64,000 bases of DNA, taken from assembly GCF_905475395.1 (NCBI RefSeq), contig NC_058337.1, positions 132,887,960 to 132,951,959 of the forward strand. The letters run 5' to 3'. The number at the start of each line of letters is the position of its first letter. The first letter of the stretch is position 1. The notes under the pieces were generated by a model. The model was not told where the DNA came from. It was given only the letters and a program-made list of their open reading frames with translations, and made no database searches. A program made the translations under genes and the position numbers. Origin of the DNA: Chrysoperla carnea. Lineage: Eukaryota; Arthropoda; Insecta; Neuroptera; Chrysopidae. Shown here one piece after another: positions 61,593-64,000 of the stretch.

Positions 61593-62045
61593 TTTTTGTG
61601 ACTTTTTTTATGACTAATAGTGTCCTTGTTTTTGAATATAATGAATATAAAAATTAAACTATACAAAACTATATACAATGTATCATTAAATATTTTTTTT
61701 TATAAAACAAGTTCTGTTTCTCATAGATTAAAATTTTTTTTTTTTTAAATAATATTAAAACAGTATAAGCAATAAAACAGTAGATAATTTTTTTAACATA
61801 AATATTATATTTAATATTTTAGTATTATATTACATATTATATTCATATAATATATATTGTATGCCTTTTATACCATTTATCATTTATAGAGTCAACATTT
61901 CATACTTATAAATATAATAGATTATATTGTACAAATTAATCATTATAGAAAATTATATATAATGGGTAAGTGTGTATAACGTGATTATAAACGAATATAT
62001 AAGGGTTCGAATTAGTTGAACAATTTAGTCATAATTCGATTTAAA
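61593..62045. other. AT-rich intergenic, nothing recognised
   Basis: No gene is supported. Confidence 0.5.
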
Positions 62046-62618
62046 ACAAGTGAAAACAAACAATTGACTGAGTTAGTTGTTGAAATACCTTGTATAGACA
62101 GTATTGATGAAGCAATCGTTGGTTTTTTGACGTCACGTTAATTAAAAAAGATATCCACTTTTAAATAGCTGATACACACACTGATATTCCCATATTAATG
62201 CATACTATAAAATTTGCACCTAATAAGCGCCCTCGTGGGTAAACGTGATGTTTACAAAAAAATTTTTCAAACAAAAGTTGTTTATAAAGAACATTTTTTA
62301 CATTTAAACTTTTGTTCTATCTCTAACGGTTTACAAGATGGGTCCTACGGACCCAATTGACCCATATTGCTCATTTACGAACTCGACCTCAGTTTTTAGG
62401 TCCTGAGTACGCTATATATCTTGAGATATCTTGATATCTCTTTTCGTTTTTGAGTTATCGTGTCCACAGACGGACGGACGGACGGACAACCGGAAATGGA
62501 CTAATTAGGTGATTCAATGACCTATACCAAAATTTTTTTCGTAGCATGAATATTTTTAGGCGTTACAAACTTTGGACTAAACATAATATACTATGTATAT
62601 TTCATATATACATGGTAT
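62046..62618 (+). mobile_element. HINE/mini-me-like element, copy 12 (full)
   Basis: ACAAGTGAAAACAAACAATT start, 'gacggacggacggacg' near 62469-62484 and the terminal hairpin ending CATGGTAT. Well preserved. Confidence 0.85.
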
Positions 62619-63311
62619 AATAATGGAGATCGTTTTTTCATTGGATAGGACAAAAAAAAAGAATTTTACGTAAAAGAAGAACGAAGAGATCGTGAAAAAT
62701 CTATCCATTACCAAATTTCATACCCATATATATAGTCCACTAGTCCACATATACAATAGTCCACAAGCCCACGACTCAAAATTTACTATTGTTATTGTGT
62801 TCTTCATGCTCTGGTATTCTTTTCTTTCTGTCCATGCTTCGAACTGTAAGGTACCGGTTTTTTTGCTCAGACAGGTAATCGATTAATAAATGAGAAAACA
62901 TTTATATTGTAAAACTTTCCACATAACACGATCAATCAAAATTCATTGGCAAATTTTACGGTGTCACTCGACGCCTGGTTTTATAGAAGGCAGGGGGCTT
63001 ATTAACAGGCTTTTATTCGCTGTACTTGTAAATAACTAACAATGTTATAAAATCAAAGAAGTCAATTTTAACCTACTTTTAGTTGTCTGCTAATATTATT
63101 TTTATTAATTTAATAATATTATCTTAAAATATTAATTGTACTCAAAACAAAGAGATGTAGCTAGAGTGTCCGCTACTCATGTAAAAAGTATCGAAACTCA
63201 TCCTCGCTATTAAAATTTATTTTATTATATTTTGTTACTCAAAGAGTACACAATCTTTAACTTAACGAGACTAAAAAATAATAAAATAAATTAAAGTTTA
63301 AGAAATACGCC
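62619..63311. other. AT-rich intergenic, nothing recognised
   Basis: The ORF at 62692-62886 begins with an ATG and has a hydrophobic middle, but nothing supports it as a gene. Confidence 0.45.
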
Positions 63312-63459
63312 TTATTGTACAAAAAACTGGACAATCATTTCATTGTAATTGTTATGTAAAATTAAAAGCGTGGGGTGGTCGATATCTATCAAATCAGATA
63401 ATTTATATCCCACGCTTTGAATTTTAATTAAAATTATTAATCACTTCTTAGTGCAATAA
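63312..63459. mobile_element. MITE with 'AAAGCGTGGGG' inverted arms, copy 2
   Basis: Left arm 63312-63376 (ttattgtac...aaaagcgtgggg) and right arm 63408-63459 (the inverse). Same family as 9505-9645. Confidence 0.55.
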
Positions 63460-64000
63460 AGTTTTTATAGTTTTCTAAACTATAAATTATATTTCATTTG
63501 TTATTCGCTTATCTTTTTGCTAGAATAACAAACTAAAATGTTTTTCAATTTCAGGCTTGGAGACCATAATCTTAAATTTGGGAAAAGAACGCCCCACTTT
63601 GAGAATTCTTCACATAAGACGCTAATCACCAGGACATAATGAACGTATAAACGTGTTTTGGGAGTATGCTTGCGGACTACTTGGAAACGTTACCTACAGC
63701 AAATACTAATTTCACTAATTTCAGGAAACAACGTACTTTGTACGACGTCCTTTTAAAACTTGTTGCAAATAATAACCAAAAACGTAAGAATGGCTTTCTT
63801 TTTGATAATTATTCGAATTAAAATCCATTTTAAACAATTAGTTTCTCCAGCACGTTAATTGACATTTTGCCTACGGACCATTTAAAACATTATAATTCCT
63901 GAATGTGCTAAGCAATAATAAAACATATTAGTAAGGCACGTGACTCTATTTAAACATTTGATGCCAAGTAGTAACTTTACCCTCTTAAGCTTTTTTTTTG
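63460..64000. other. Intergenic, nothing recognised
   Basis: A TTTCAG acceptor-like site near 63555 is followed by 26 open codons, and ATG at 63667 opens 51 codons. Neither resembles a known protein. Confidence 0.4.

Noticed and set aside
63555..63822. Terminal exon after a TTTCAG acceptor, or a 51-codon ORF from 63667
   Set aside because: Short open stretches with no matching donor exon, no conserved domain and no promoter.

Overview
The window is a strongly AT-rich piece of an arthropod nuclear genome, almost certainly an insect. The evidence is a two-exon chemosensory protein gene (an arthropod family, best known from insects) with an arthropod-type TATA/TCAGT core promoter, tRNA-derived SINEs, Helitrons, a Penelope-like element and Helentron-derived elements with GTCY microsatellites of the kind described from flies. 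I cannot name the species or the order.

Gene content is very low. Only two genes are convincingly intact: an intronless, highly divergent histone H4 variant (15114-15431, +) and the chemosensory protein (CSP) gene (exons 21568-21766 and 22501-22685, +). A 64-codon ORF at 46663-46857 is a weak third candidate. The genes sit far apart and show no functional link.

Most of the rest is transposon-derived. (1) Twelve copies or fragments of one HINE/mini-me-like family, each with a terminal hairpin, and most with a GTCY/GACR microsatellite. (2) Four Helitron copies: 28345-29140, 30899-34162, 50622-51762 and 58346-59298. (3) A Penelope-like element at 31067-33831 (GIY-YIG plus reverse transcriptase, two in-frame stops and one frameshift) inside the second Helitron, flanked by a perfect 12-bp target duplication. 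(4) Remains of non-LTR elements (ORF1-like at 48916-49669; a 5'-truncated LINE 3' end at 54925-55399 with a 10-bp duplication). (5) Several TIR or foldback MITE families: two 6-bp-TSD elements, TTAA-flanked foldbacks, a hAT-like element and a Tigger/pogo-like element. (6) tRNA-derived SINEs, two short arrays of a ~316-bp satellite-like unit, and (TA)n microsatellites.

The two observations I rate highest: the Helitron at 58346-59298 carries about ten 52-bp repeats, the best of which hold eight contiguous perfect heat-shock-element pentamers; and the H4 variant has lost every lysine of its N-terminal tail, with Q, Q, N and Q at the positions of the acetylatable lysines 5, 8, 12 and 16. The long stretches between these features are AT-rich DNA in which I recognise no gene.
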